In this document: one piece after another, positions 1 to 8,807 of the stretch
Layout: each line of letters begins with the position of its first letter
Position numbering within the stretch: position 1 is the first letter of the stretch
Source of the DNA: a bacterium
Lineage (GTDB): Bacteria; DRYD01
DNA: 64,000 nt
Assembly (NCBI GenBank): GCA_030549815.1
Contig: JAUQQQ010000006.1
Location: forward strand, 66,050 to 130,049
Direction: 5' to 3'
Made by a program: the position numbers and the translations under genes
The notes under the pieces: model-generated
Database searches by the model: none
What the model saw: only the letters and a program-made list of their open reading frames with translations
What the model was told of the DNA's origin: nothing

Positions 1-1
1 A

Positions 2-895
2 ACTGCTGCTATGCCATCGGGAACAGGATTAGTAAATTTTTCTAAAATTTTCCCAGATAGATTTTTTGATGTTGGTATAGCTGAGGAACATGCTGTTATA
101 TTTGCTTGTGGATTAGCTTTACAAGGATTAAAACCTGTCGTTGCTATATATTCAACTTTCTTACAAAGGGCTTTTGATATGTTAATTCATGATGTCGCTT
201 TGCAAAAAATCCCAATTCTTTTTGTTTTAGATAGGGCGGGAATTGTTGGTGAGGACGGACCTACTCATCATGGAGTTTTTGACATATCTTACTTAAGGAT
301 GATCCCAAATGTTCAAATTTTTGCTCCATCTAATGAAGTTGAATTAAGAAACATTTTATATACAGCACTCAATAAACTTGAAAAACCAACTTTCATAAGA
401 TATCCACGGGATTTTGTCGAAGGATTAGAAATCCAAGATTTTCAAAAAATCGATTTATACAAGTGGCAAAAAATTTATGAAACACAGGAAAATAAGTCTT
501 ACTCTAAAAAAGTAATGATTTTATCAACGGGAAGAATGAGGAGATTTATTAATTCTATTTCCAAAATTTTAGAAGAAAATGATGTGAATTTGAAAGTTTT
601 CAATTGTATTTCAATTAAACCATTGGATGAAAATGTTTTAATGGATGCTAAGGATTTTGATTTAATCGTTAGTTTAGAAGACAATATATTAGCTGGGGGA
701 TTTGGAAGTTATATTTTGGAATTCTTAAACGATAACGGAATATTTAAGAAAGTTTTGAGATTTGGATGGAATGATGAATTTATTGAACACGGTGCAATGA
801 ATGTTTTATTTAATCATTATGGGTTAGAACCTGTAAAAATATCGGAGAAAATATTGGCTGAATTTAATCAGGCTGTTATTATAAAAAGTGGATAA
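2..895 (+). CDS. dxs: 1-deoxy-D-xylulose-5-phosphate synthase, C-terminal half (5' end outside window)
   Basis: Dxs condenses pyruvate and glyceraldehyde 3-phosphate with thiamine diphosphate, the first step of the MEP isoprenoid pathway in the cytoplasm. The reading frame is open to the window edge: three codons (Thr-Ala-Ala) precede the first ATG and complete the family motif TAAMPSGTGL, so the ATG at 11 is internal. GIAEEHA carries the glutamate that activates the cofactor, GEDGPTHHG is the pyrimidine-domain signature, and the last 110 or so residues form the transketolase C-terminal domain. Roughly 300 of the usual 620 residues are present. The next gene begins about 100 nt downstream, so dxs probably ends its transcription unit. 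Confidence 0.95.
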   Translation, partial: TAAMPSGTGLVNFSKIFPDRFFDVGIAEEHAVIFACGLALQGLKPVVAIYSTFLQRAFDMLIHDVALQKIPILFVLDRAGIVGEDGPTHHGVFDISYLRMIPNVQIFAPSNEVELRNILYTALNKLEKPTFIRYPRDFVEGLEIQDFQKIDLYKWQKIYETQENKSYSKKVMILSTGRMRRFINSISKILEENDVNLKVFNCISIKPLDENVLMDAKDFDLIVSLEDNILAGGFGSYILEFLNDNGIFKKVLRFGWNDEFIEHGAMNVLFNHYGLEPVKISEKILAEFNQAVIIKSG

Positions 896-999
896 AAAAT
901 ATAAAAAACCTGATAATCTTTTGTTTTGTAGATTAATCTTTATCTTTAATTAGTAAGGGTTTTTTGTGCATTTTGTTTAAAGAATAAATAGGGGTATTG

Positions 1000-1446
1000 A
1001 TGATTTTTGATAACTTTTTTTCTAAAATAGTTTTATCTGCTATATTTTTTATCATTTTGTTAGGTATATTTTGGGTTTATTCACCTTATTCAAGTGATAG
1101 AATTTACATGGATTTTCTTAGCCAAATCAAGTTTATCAAAGAAATTGTTATTAATGGTCATTTAGATAACGGAATAATAAAGGATATTTCTAATGTTTTT
1201 AATGTTACCTATTGGGATAAGGATAAAATCATTTTGCTTTCTTCCTATAAGACTGATATAACTCTATATTTAGGAAAGAATATCTATGCTGAGATTAAGA
1301 CTGTTAGTAACGATGGTGTTGTACCTGTTAAAAGTATAGTTGATGTTGATAGTTTTTTAGATGATGGATTACCAAATAGTGGTATTATAAAATCTTTAAG
1401 TTCCAATTATTATTCTGGATGTGTTATTGTCGTGTCATTAAAATAG
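1000..1446 (+). CDS. Hypothetical single-pass membrane protein
   Basis: I do not recognise this 148-residue protein. It has one hydrophobic segment at about residues 10-27, followed by a polar domain that would lie outside the membrane. It has a single Cys, near the C-terminus. ATG at 1000 is preferred over the TTG three bases upstream because AGGGG at 990-994 is then at normal spacing. It lies between dxs and rpsK on the same strand, with over 100 nt on each side, so it may be monocistronic. A TTTTGTAGATTAAT stretch at 924-937 resembles the promoter-like motif seen elsewhere in the window. Confidence 0.65.
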   Translation: MIFDNFFSKIVLSAIFFIILLGIFWVYSPYSSDRIYMDFLSQIKFIKEIVINGHLDNGIIKDISNVFNVTYWDKDKIILLSSYKTDITLYLGKNIYAEIKTVSNDGVVPVKSIVDVDSFLDDGLPNSGIIKSLSSNYYSGCVIVVSLK

Positions 1447-1480
1447 TAATTTAGGTTTTTGAAAAACAGGGTAGTTTTGT

Positions 1481-1493
1481 TTTTTTGTAGAAT
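1481..1493 (+). promoter_or_regulatory. Putative promoter (T-tract plus GTAGAAT) upstream of rpsK
   Basis: TTTTTTGTAGAAT lies about 60 nt before the rpsK start. It matches a T-run plus GTATAAT motif repeated before the kinase gene (12258), rel (21450) and dnaK (40702). A -10 role is inferred from its likeness to TATAAT. No clear -35 is visible. Confidence 0.35.
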
Positions 1494-1551
1494 ATTTTAT
1501 ATTGTAGAGTGTAATGAAAGTAATTTTAAAAGCAATAATGGAGGTTAGTTT

Positions 1552-1932
1552 ATGGCTGTAAAGAGGAAAAAGAAGTTAAAAAAAGTTGGTAGCACGGGAG
1601 TAGCTCATATTCATTCAACGTTTAATAATACGATTATTACTATAACGGATGAGCATGGTAATACGGTAAGTTGGGCAAGTGGTGGAACTGTTGGATATAA
1701 AGGGACGAAAAAAAGCACACCTTTTGCAGCGCAATTGGCTGCAAGGCAGGCTGCTGAAAAGGCAATTCAACAAGGTTTGAAAGAGGTTAAAGTAATTGTC
1801 AAAGGTCCTGGAGTGGGAAGAGAATCTGCGATAAGAGCTCTTAGAGCTGCTGGTTTAGAAATAAGTGATATAAAGGATGCTACTCCGATACCACACAATG
1901 GTTGCAGACCACCTTCAAGAAGAAGAGTGTAA
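1552..1932 (+). CDS. rpsK: 30S ribosomal protein S11
   Basis: S11 is a small-subunit platform protein. The 126 residues show a basic N-terminus, the S11 core ([36 protein letters not shown]) and the conserved end [20 protein letters not shown] at 1541-1545 with ATG at 1552 fixes the start. It is followed by rpsD and rpoA, but rpsM, normally just upstream, is absent; a hypothetical membrane protein and dxs lie there instead. A probable promoter precedes it, so this appears to be the first gene of a shortened alpha operon. Confidence 0.97.
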   Translation: MAVKRKKKLKKVGSTGVAHIHSTFNNTIITITDEHGNTVSWASGGTVGYKGTKKSTPFAAQLAARQAAEKAIQQGLKEVKVIVKGPGVGRESAIRALRAAGLEISDIKDATPIPHNGCRPPSRRRV

Positions 1933-1936
1933 TATC

Positions 1937-1991
1937 ACCGCTTGCTGGATAGAAGCGGTATATAAATTATCCAGCCCTTGTGAAAACAAGG
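1937..1991 (+). promoter_or_regulatory. Structured rpsD leader: interlocking hairpins, candidate S4 autoregulatory element
   Basis: Three perfect stems lie between rpsK and rpsD. Stem A pairs ACCGCTT (1937-1943) with AAGCGGT (1953-1959). Stem B pairs GCTGGATA (1944-1951), which fills the loop of A, with TATCCAGC (1968-1975), giving a pseudoknot or two alternative folds. Stem C is CCTTGT-GAAA-ACAAGG (1976-1991), with a GNRA tetraloop. AGGA at 1997-2000 and the rpsD ATG at 2005 follow directly. S4 is known to repress its own mRNA through structured leaders in several phyla, including a pseudoknot in Escherichia coli. The role here is inferred from position and fold. Confidence 0.6.
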
Positions 1992-2004
1992 AATATAGGA
2001 AAAA

Positions 2005-2643
2005 ATGGGTAGATACATAGGTGCTAAATGTAAGCTGTGCAGAAGAGAAGGAATAAAGTTGTATTTGAAAGGGGAAAAATGTTTTACCGATAAATGCCCT
2101 CTGGAAAAAAGAAACTATCCACCTGGGCAACATGGATTTGTTAAAAGAAGACCCAAATTAACTACTTTTGGTGTCAGATTAAGAGAAAAACAAAAAGTTA
2201 GAAGAATATATGGTGTTAGTGAAAAAATGTTTAGAAAATATTTTGATGAATCAAAGAGATTAGCAAGGTTGGGTAAGGGATTTACAGGACAAAACTTATT
2301 AAAAATATTGGAAAGAAGGTTGGATAATGTTTTATATAGAGCAGGAATAGCAGTATCAAGAGCGCAAGCAAGACAAATTATTTCTCACGGATTTGTTTTA
2401 GTTAATGATAAAAATGTTGATATACCATCTTACTTGATTAAAATGGGTGATGTAATAAAATTTAGACCAAAAGTTTTGAATATTATTAAGGATCATTTAG
2501 ATAGTGCTAAAAATTCATTTATCCCTTCTTGGTTAAATGTAGATTTTAATAATCTAACAGTTAAAGTCCTTAGAGAACCGGAAAGAAACGATGTTGAATA
2601 TCCAATAGAAGACAACTTGATCGTCGAATTCTACTCAAGGTAG
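2005..2643 (+). CDS. rpsD: 30S ribosomal protein S4, zinc-binding form
   Basis: S4 is a primary 16S rRNA binder that nucleates the 30S body. The 212 residues contain the N-terminal domain with a four-cysteine zinc site (CKLC near residue 9, then Cys near 26 and 31), the YPPGQHG motif, and the S4 RNA-binding domain (about residues 98-160: RLDNVLYRAGIAVSRAQARQ). This is the C+ form; many bacteria also or only have a zinc-free form. AGGA precedes the ATG by four bases. It ends with TAG, showing that TAG is a normal stop here. rpoA follows after 16 nt. Confidence 0.97.
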   Translation: MGRYIGAKCKLCRREGIKLYLKGEKCFTDKCPLEKRNYPPGQHGFVKRRPKLTTFGVRLREKQKVRRIYGVSEKMFRKYFDESKRLARLGKGFTGQNLLKILERRLDNVLYRAGIAVSRAQARQIISHGFVLVNDKNVDIPSYLIKMGDVIKFRPKVLNIIKDHLDSAKNSFIPSWLNVDFNNLTVKVLREPERNDVEYPIEDNLIVEFYSR

Positions 2644-2659
2644 AGGAGGTTAATTAAGT

Positions 2660-3598
2660 ATGCTTACTGTTAATCAAATTAGCACTGGGATATTAGCTAT
2701 AGAGCCTAATTATGGAAGGTTTTTTATAGATAACTTACCTTATGGTATGGGTATTACTATTGGAAATTCCTTGAGAAGGATACTTCTTTCCTATATACCT
2801 GGAGCGGCAATATTTTATGTTAAGATAAATAATGTTTTACATGAATACGAAAGTATAGATGGAGTAAAAGAAGATGTCATTGATATAATTATTAATTTAA
2901 AAAAAGTGAGGTTTAAATATAGGTCAAGCAACAATAGTGAAAAAGTTTTTCTTAATGTTACAGGGCCTGCTGAAGTTAAAGCAAAGGATATAAAATGTCC
3001 TGCTTTGGTTGAAGTGGTTAATCCTGATCAACATATAGCTACTATAACTACAAGTACTGCTTTGACTATTGAAGCTGGTGTAAAGTTAGGGTTTGGATAC
3101 GTCTCTACTGAAGATCAAGTATTGGATGAAGAAGCTAAAGCTATTGGATATATAAAAGTTGATAGCATATTTTCTCCTATAGAAAAGGTCAACTATTACG
3201 TAGAGAATGAGAGGAATGAAAACAATGAACTAATGGATAAATTATATGTTGAAATATGGACGGATGGAAGTGTTTCTCCAAAAGATGCGCTTATAAAAGC
3301 ACTTGGACTCCTTAAAAATTTTGTTGAAAATATAATTAATGGGTACGGTAAGGAGAAAGATCTCATCGAAGAAAGCCATATTTTATCAAGCAGTGGTGAT
3401 ATATTAAGTAAAAATATTAAAGAGTTGAATCTTTCTTCGAGAACTCTGAATTCACTAAAGAGAATAGGTATTAATACTGTGGGTGATTTACTAAAATACA
3501 GTGAAGATGATTTAATTACTATAAGAAATTTAGGTGGAAAATCAATACAAGAAATTAAGCAAAAATTAGAGGAATTAGGGTTAAGCTTAAAAGAATAA
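2660..3598 (+). CDS. rpoA: DNA-directed RNA polymerase subunit alpha
   Basis: Alpha dimerises to nucleate assembly of RNA polymerase and contacts upstream promoter DNA. The 312 residues have the usual order: the N-terminal dimerisation and insert domains (GITIGNSLRRILLSYIPGAA motif), a linker at about residues 230-245, and the helix-hairpin-helix C-terminal domain (LNSLKRIGINTVGDLLKYSE, IRNLGGKS). Its start is preceded by AGAGGAGGT. rplQ, the near-universal next gene, is missing; a tyrosine recombinase starts 9 nt after the stop. Confidence 0.97.
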   Translation: MLTVNQISTGILAIEPNYGRFFIDNLPYGMGITIGNSLRRILLSYIPGAAIFYVKINNVLHEYESIDGVKEDVIDIIINLKKVRFKYRSSNNSEKVFLNVTGPAEVKAKDIKCPALVEVVNPDQHIATITTSTALTIEAGVKLGFGYVSTEDQVLDEEAKAIGYIKVDSIFSPIEKVNYYVENERNENNELMDKLYVEIWTDGSVSPKDALIKALGLLKNFVENIINGYGKEKDLIEESHILSSSGDILSKNIKELNLSSRTLNSLKRIGINTVGDLLKYSEDDLITIRNLGGKSIQEIKQKLEELGLSLKE

Positions 3599-3607
3599 AA
3601 AATAAAA

Positions 3608-4525
3608 TTGCGAAAAGAAGTTTTTAACATTATAGAAGATTTTAAGTATTATCTTATTAGTTTAGGGCTTTCCAATAGAACAGTAAGGGAATATATACTC
3701 GATGTAAAAAGATTTTTTGATTATGCAGGTATCAAAACTATAGATGAGAATAATGTTGAAAAAATTATTGCGGCAATCAAGAAATATGTAGTATTTTTGA
3801 AAACAGAAAAAAATTGTTCGAGTAGGGGAATAAATAGGAAAATATCGAGTTTAAGATCTTTTTTTAAATTCCTGTGGAAAGAAAAATTATTTGAAAATAA
3901 CTATTCTGACTTAATTGAGAGTATGAAGACCCCAAAAACTTTACCCAAGGCTATTTCTTTAGAGGATGTTAAAGAAATATTGTCAAGTATTAACTTAGTT
4001 TTTTCAAAAATTTCGCTTAAATATAGAGATTTTATACAAAGTAGAAATAGGTTAATATTTATATTTTTAGTTTTTACAGGTTTAAGGGTTTCTGAATTGG
4101 TAAATGTTAAATTATCTGATTTTGATTTTTCTAATAATACTCTTAAAGTTAAAGGTAAAGGTGATAAGGAAAGAATAGTAATTTTTAGTGATTATGTTAA
4201 AGAAAATCTAAATGATTACTTGAAGCTAAGGGAAAAATTTTGTAGTAGTGATTACATTTTTGTAAGTTTAAGAAAGAAAAAAATAAACGTTAGGACTGTG
4301 CAGTATATTTTTCAGAGGATTTCAAAAATAATTAGTTATAGGTTTAAATTAACACCGCATGTTATGAGGCATACTTTTGCTTCCTTAATGTTGGAAAATG
4401 GTGCTGACATAGTTGCTATTAAGGAATTGTTGGGACATTCTAATTTAAGTACTACACAGATATATACAAAAATTTCAGTTGAACATTTAAAAAAGAATTA
4501 CAAGATTGAAAAGATAAATATATGA
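3608..4525 (+). CDS. Tyrosine site-specific recombinase, XerC/XerD type
   Basis: Xer recombinases resolve chromosome dimers at dif sites. The 305 residues have the N-terminal SAM-like core-binding domain (about 1-100, with [14 protein letters not shown]) and the C-terminal catalytic domain. The catalytic set is visible: Arg in TGLRVSELV, Lys in KGKGDKER, His-x-x-Arg in HVMRHTFA, His in LLGHSNLS, and the nucleophile Tyr in QIYTKIS. The size and plain two-domain form fit a housekeeping Xer rather than a phage integrase, but XerC and XerD cannot be told apart here. The best start is TTG at 3608, 9 nt after rpoA, with no evident ribosome binding site. It overlaps dnaX by ATGA. Confidence 0.88.
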   Translation: MRKEVFNIIEDFKYYLISLGLSNRTVREYILDVKRFFDYAGIKTIDENNVEKIIAAIKKYVVFLKTEKNCSSRGINRKISSLRSFFKFLWKEKLFENNYSDLIESMKTPKTLPKAISLEDVKEILSSINLVFSKISLKYRDFIQSRNRLIFIFLVFTGLRVSELVNVKLSDFDFSNNTLKVKGKGDKERIVIFSDYVKENLNDYLKLREKFCSSDYIFVSLRKKKINVRTVQYIFQRISKIISYRFKLTPHVMRHTFASLMLENGADIVAIKELLGHSNLSTTQIYTKISVEHLKKNYKIEKINI

Positions 4526-6063
4526 GCTATATAACTTTATACAGAAAATACAGGCCACAAAAATTTTCAGAAGTAATTGGACAGGATATTAGTGTAAAAA
4601 TAATAACAAATTCTATTTTGAAAGAAAATTTTTCCCATTCTTATTTGTTTACTGGGACAAGAGGAACTGGAAAAACAACGGTGGCAAGGATATTCGCAAA
4701 GGCTTTGAATTGTTTAAATAGGCAGGGTTTTGAACCTTGCAATGCTTGTCAAAATTGTATTTCCTTTAATAACGGGAGTTTCCCAGATTGTATAGAAATA
4801 GATGCTGCTTCTAATAGAGGTATAAATGAAATAAAACAAATAAGAGAAAATTTGAAATTGAACCCTATTAAAGACAAGTTCAAAATTTACATAATAGATG
4901 AAGTCCATATGCTTACTATAGAAGCTTTTAATGCTCTCCTTAAAAGTCTTGAAGAACCGCCTTCTTTCGTTGTATTTATCCTTGCTACTACCGATATTCA
5001 TAAAGTTCCGATAACTATACAATCAAGATGTCAAAAAATAGAATTCAAAAAAGTCCATCATAAGATAATATTTGAGCATTTAAAGAGTATTTGTGACAAA
5101 GAGAAAATTGTAATAGATGAAGATGCTTTAATGTTTTTAGCTAAAGCTGCTAATGGATCAGTTAGAGATTCACTTAGCTTATTGGAACAAGTAAGAAATA
5201 TATCTGATAATATTACTTTGAAAGATGTGTTACAAATGTTCTCTGTAGTTTCCTTAAAATGGGTATATGATTATATAAATTTTATCTTGAGGGGTGATGT
5301 AGTTTCTTTTATTGATTTGATCAATAAGGTAAAATTTTACTCTGTTAACCTTTATCAATTTTTGTATATGATTGTTAATGAATTGAAAAATTGTATATAT
5401 TACAAGTTTGTTGGCCCAATAGATGAATTTAGTTCTTTTCAAATAGAAAATTACAAAGGCATTAGTTCTTATGCTAAAATTGAAGATTTGAGAAAGATGA
5501 TGAATTCATTGAATATGATGCTTAATTTTTATAAATCGGAGAATGATTATATACTTTTTGAAATTTATTCTCTTAATTTGATTTTTGAAAGAGGTATACA
5601 GATTGACAAGAAGGAAGAGGAAAAAGTAGAGAAAGAAAAAAAGTTAGAAATTACTGAAACTAAGGAAAATATGGATGTAAAAATGAGAGATAGTAGAGAT
5701 GAAGAACATGATCATACTTTTGATAAAAATAATGAGGAAAATAGTGATTTTCATAAAGATATTAAATCTGTTAAGGAAAAAATATTAAAGATATTCGAGA
5801 ATGATAAATTATTATATAATGCGATTAGTAATGTTGAAGGTGTTCTTGTTGAGGAAGGAAAATTAGTTTTTATTTTTCAATCTAATAAGAAAGATGTTTA
5901 TGTTAAGATATTAAAAAATAAGTCGAGTACTATCGTTGATCGTCTTAAGGATTTGTTTGATATTAATAGCGTTGAAATTAGGGAATTAAAAGGTCAAAAG
6001 ATTACAAAATCTTCAAAAAATTCCCAATTTGAGAGGATTGTGGATTATACAAGGAGAATATGA
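4522..6063 (+). CDS. dnaX: DNA polymerase III subunits gamma and tau
   Basis: DnaX is the ATPase core of the clamp loader. The 513-residue tau-like product has the AAA+ motor with Walker [10 protein letters not shown] (about residue 43), a four-Cys zinc module ([16 protein letters not shown]), the DEVH Walker B and the SRC sensor motif (IQSRCQK). The lid and collar domains extend to about residue 355, followed by a charged Lys/Glu linker and a short C-terminal domain. The linker contains an A AAA AAG heptamer in frame (5637-5643). A -1 slip would end translation four codons later and give a gamma-like 378-residue product, as in Escherichia coli. The start overlaps the recombinase stop. Confidence 0.95.
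   Translation: MSYITLYRKYRPQKFSEVIGQDISVKIITNSILKENFSHSYLFTGTRGTGKTTVARIFAKALNCLNRQGFEPCNACQNCISFNNGSFPDCIEIDAASNRGINEIKQIRENLKLNPIKDKFKIYIIDEVHMLTIEAFNALLKSLEEPPSFVVFILATTDIHKVPITIQSRCQKIEFKKVHHKIIFEHLKSICDKEKIVIDEDALMFLAKAANGSVRDSLSLLEQVRNISDNITLKDVLQMFSVVSLKWVYDYINFILRGDVVSFIDLINKVKFYSVNLYQFLYMIVNELKNCIYYKFVGPIDEFSSFQIENYKGISSYAKIEDLRKMMNSLNMMLNFYKSENDYILFEIYSLNLIFERGIQIDKKEEEKVEKEKKLEITETKENMDVKMRDSRDEEHDHTFDKNNEENSDFHKDIKSVKEKILKIFENDKLLYNAISNVEGVLVEEGKLVFIFQSNKKDVYVKILKNKSSTIVDRLKDLFDINSVEIRELKGQKITKSSKNSQFERIVDYTRRI
5637..5643 (+). other. Programmed -1 frameshift site candidate in dnaX (A AAA AAG)
   Basis: The zero frame reads GAA AAA AAG, so the heptamer has the phase used by Escherichia coli dnaX. 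After a -1 slip the codons are GTT AGA AAT TAC TGA, stopping at 5655-5657. AAGGA and GAGG at 5611-5620 lie 16 nt upstream and could act as a stimulatory Shine-Dalgarno-like element. I see no strong downstream hairpin. The run of seven A residues could also permit transcriptional slippage. Confidence 0.55.
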
Positions 6064-6079
6064 AAAATAGGAGGTAAGA

Positions 6080-8446
6080 GTGAGAATAGTAATATTTTTT
6101 ATATTGTTATTCATAACTATTTTTGCTTCATGGGCAATTAGTCCTCAGGATTTGGAAGGTAAAAGTGAAAACGAACTTTATAATATGGCAGTTGATTATT
6201 ACAATAAATTTGACGATAAATCTGCTTATATAGTTTGTGCTTACATAATTAAAAACGTTAATCCAAGAAATAGATATGCTTTTTATTTATTGTCTGAGAT
6301 ATTAATAAGGAATATTACTTCATCTTCTGATAAACAAAAAATTTATAATGAGATTTTAAAATACGCTGATTATGTTATAAATAATATTGATTACTATGAT
6401 GCAAGAGCTTATTATTACAAGGGTTGGGTTTATTTTAGTATGGGTGATTATGCTTCTTCTGAAGTAAATCTAAAAAAATCTCTTCAGAATGACCCTTATT
6501 TTTTACCATCTTTAAGGTTATTACTTGACTTGTATATTAATAAGAAAAATTTTGATGATGCTTTAGATGTTGCGAAAAAGATACTTGATAGAGGATATAT
6601 AAATAAGGATTTTGCTTATTTAATATTCAGACTTTATGTTGAATCTGATAAGCTTGACGAGGCCAAGAAATTTGCTGATAAATATCAATCTTTTCTTAAT
6701 GATGATAAATCATTTTACTTGCTTTCTTTATTAAACTATAATCTTGGTAATTATAATGTAGCCTTAGATTTTATTGAAAAAGCTTTGTCATCTTTTCCTG
6801 ATAACCTTGATTACTTGAAATTGAAAGTAAAAATACTGTATTCTCAGAAAAGGTATAAGGAAGCTTACGATATAATAAAGCAAAGATTTGCAGATACTAA
6901 AGATGATGAAATTTTGATAATAAAAAAAGAAATAGAAGCTTCTAATTTTAGGAATATTTTCTTTATTGTTTTAGGATTTGTTATTATAATGGTTATAGGA
7001 GTATTTATTTTGTTCTATATTAAAGAGAAGAAAATTAAGGAAGAGAAAATTAGCATACAAAATATTAAGAAGAAATACCAAGAGACAGTTTCTGTTAAAG
7101 CAGAAAACTTGGATATACTTGTTAGTTTAATACAGGAATTCTTTAATGAAAATATATTAAGTGAAGTTCGTAATTTTACTTCTTTTATGGCTATTTATGT
7201 TTCTGACCCACGAAAAGATAATGTGATGTATCTTTACGTTAGTAGCCGATTATTTGAAGTTCCAGATGTTTTATATATATACCCTAAATATTCGGCTTGG
7301 CTTTCTGAGTATGCTAATACCCCTGTTCATTTAATGGAACTACAAAATAATAATATCTTTTATGAATGGTTTGGGGGTAAGAATATAACAATGTTTAAAA
7401 AACAAAGGCTATTATTTTTAATTCCTTGTATGAGTAGAGGGTTGTTGCAATGTGTTATTTTTATTGGTGCTAAAAATGAGGAAGAAGAACAAAGTATAAT
7501 TCAAGTATTAAGAAAATATAAGGAAGTAATTGGTGAGGTTGCCGAAGAAATCGCTAATGATGTTATTTCTGTTAGGTTTAAGGAAGCTGCTATTTTAGAT
7601 GAATTGACAAGGCTTTATAACAGAAGATTTATGTACCAAAAAATGGAGGAGGAAATAGGAAAGGCTTCTAAAACTAATCAGAAAATTTCTTTTATTCTAT
7701 GTGATATTGATAATTTTAAAAAATTTAATGATACTTATGGACATCAGGTGGGGGATGAAGTTTTAAGAGCAGTTGCAAGAGTATTTAAGGGTGTTGCACG
7801 AGAATTCTTCGATTGGCCTTTTAGGTATGGTGGTGAGGAAATAGGGATAATTCTGCCAAATACCCCTACTGATAAGGCATTTGAGATAGCTGAAAGAGTT
7901 AGAACTGAGGTTTCTTCTCAAAGATTTGAAAATGTCCCTACTATCATTACTATATCCTTGGGTTTGGCTACTTATCCTGATCATGGTAAGAGTATTGATG
8001 AAATAATAAAAGCAGCGGATGAAGCACTCTATTATTCAAAAAGAACAGGAAAAAATAAAACTACTATTGCAGGAGTTAAAGTATTATCAGAAGCTAATGA
8101 AAATAAAAATGAAGTTGTTAAAGAAACATCAAAAAGTATAGATTTTAAAATACCTTCATTCGTATATAGTTTGGAGCAGTTTGAAGAGTATTATGCAAGT
8201 GTCAGAAGTAATTATAAACATAAAATATTAACAATTGAAACAACAGTTAATGAAAGTTTGGAAAAAATGGTAATGGAAATTTATCATGAGCTTATGCTAG
8301 TAGAATCCATGGGAATGAAAATGCAAGATAATAAGGTAATAATAAAGATTTTATTAATAGAAAGAAGCGAAGAAGATATACAGAAAATAGTAAATGATAT
8401 TTCTAGTAAATACAATGTTAAACCAAGTATTGAAACTAAAATATAA
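6080..8446 (+). CDS. Membrane TPR-GGDEF protein, probable diguanylate cyclase
   Basis: GGDEF enzymes make cyclic-di-GMP from two GTP. The 788 residues show a signal peptide (about 1-20), an extracytoplasmic TPR-rich region (about 25-285; for example DARAYYYKGWVYFSMGDYAS), one membrane segment (about 292-313), a cytoplasmic GAF-like region, and a GGDEF domain starting at DELTRLYNRRF. The signature is GGEEI (about residue 584) rather than GG(D/E)EF, so activity is likely but unproved. About 110 extra residues follow the GGDEF domain and match nothing I recognise. Start GTG has AGGAGGT upstream. The next two genes overlap it in series, suggesting co-transcription with PBP1A. Confidence 0.85.
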   Translation: MRIVIFFILLFITIFASWAISPQDLEGKSENELYNMAVDYYNKFDDKSAYIVCAYIIKNVNPRNRYAFYLLSEILIRNITSSSDKQKIYNEILKYADYVINNIDYYDARAYYYKGWVYFSMGDYASSEVNLKKSLQNDPYFLPSLRLLLDLYINKKNFDDALDVAKKILDRGYINKDFAYLIFRLYVESDKLDEAKKFADKYQSFLNDDKSFYLLSLLNYNLGNYNVALDFIEKALSSFPDNLDYLKLKVKILYSQKRYKEAYDIIKQRFADTKDDEILIIKKEIEASNFRNIFFIVLGFVIIMVIGVFILFYIKEKKIKEEKISIQNIKKKYQETVSVKAENLDILVSLIQEFFNENILSEVRNFTSFMAIYVSDPRKDNVMYLYVSSRLFEVPDVLYIYPKYSAWLSEYANTPVHLMELQNNNIFYEWFGGKNITMFKKQRLLFLIPCMSRGLLQCVIFIGAKNEEEEQSIIQVLRKYKEVIGEVAEEIANDVISVRFKEAAILDELTRLYNRRFMYQKMEEEIGKASKTNQKISFILCDIDNFKKFNDTYGHQVGDEVLRAVARVFKGVAREFFDWPFRYGGEEIGIILPNTPTDKAFEIAERVRTEVSSQRFENVPTIITISLGLATYPDHGKSIDEIIKAADEALYYSKRTGKNKTTIAGVKVLSEANENKNEVVKETSKSIDFKIPSFVYSLEQFEEYYASVRSNYKHKILTIETTVNESLEKMVMEIYHELMLVESMGMKMQDNKVIIKILLIERSEEDIQKIVNDISSKYNVKPSIETKI

Positions 8447-8807
8447 TTATTCGCAGAAATATCAGAGAGAATTAGCTTTGTCTATTGTATTTCAATACAT
8501 ATTTTTTAATAGGTTTTTCTTACCTTTTTTTCTTTCTCAATATTTTGTTGAAATTCTTAATGAAATTATATTGAATTATTATAGATATAATGAATTAGTA
8601 TGGGAAGCTTTGTATAGATCGAATTTTTTTGTAATGAATTACATGGAAAGAGCTCTACTTCTGTTATTATTTGCTGAAATAAAGAAAGGAGATATAGAAC
8701 CTAAATTGCTGGCATACATTTATATAAGGCTGGCAAAAAAATATTGTAGAAAAAATTTTTATAAGCTAATTCCTGTTTTTGTTTCCAATGTTGAAAAAAG
8801 TATATAG
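8415..8807 (+). CDS. Divergent NusB-like protein
   Basis: NusB is an all-helical RNA-binding antitermination factor that pairs with S10 (NusE) on boxA RNA. This roughly 130-residue protein follows the family pattern at both ends: QRELALSIVFQ matches the first helix, and MERALLLLLFAEI followed by LAKKY and FVSNVEKSI matches the last helices (family type: ERAILRLAxYE ... LAKKY ... FVNGVLDKI). The middle is unusually rich in Phe and Tyr. ATG at 8415 is chosen, but 8394 or TTG at 8430 are possible; none has a good ribosome site. It overlaps the genes on both sides, so it is translationally coupled. Identity is inferred from pattern only. Confidence 0.6.
   Translation: MLNQVLKLKYNYSQKYQRELALSIVFQYIFFNRFFLPFFLSQYFVEILNEIILNYYRYNELVWEALYRSNFFVMNYMERALLLLLFAEIKKGDIEPKLLAYIYIRLAKKYCRKNFYKLIPVFVSNVEKSI

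Noticed and set aside
3608-4525. Phage integrase marking a mobile element
   Set aside because: The recombinase is a plain two-domain Xer size, sits between rpoA and dnaX, and there are no flanking repeats or phage genes.
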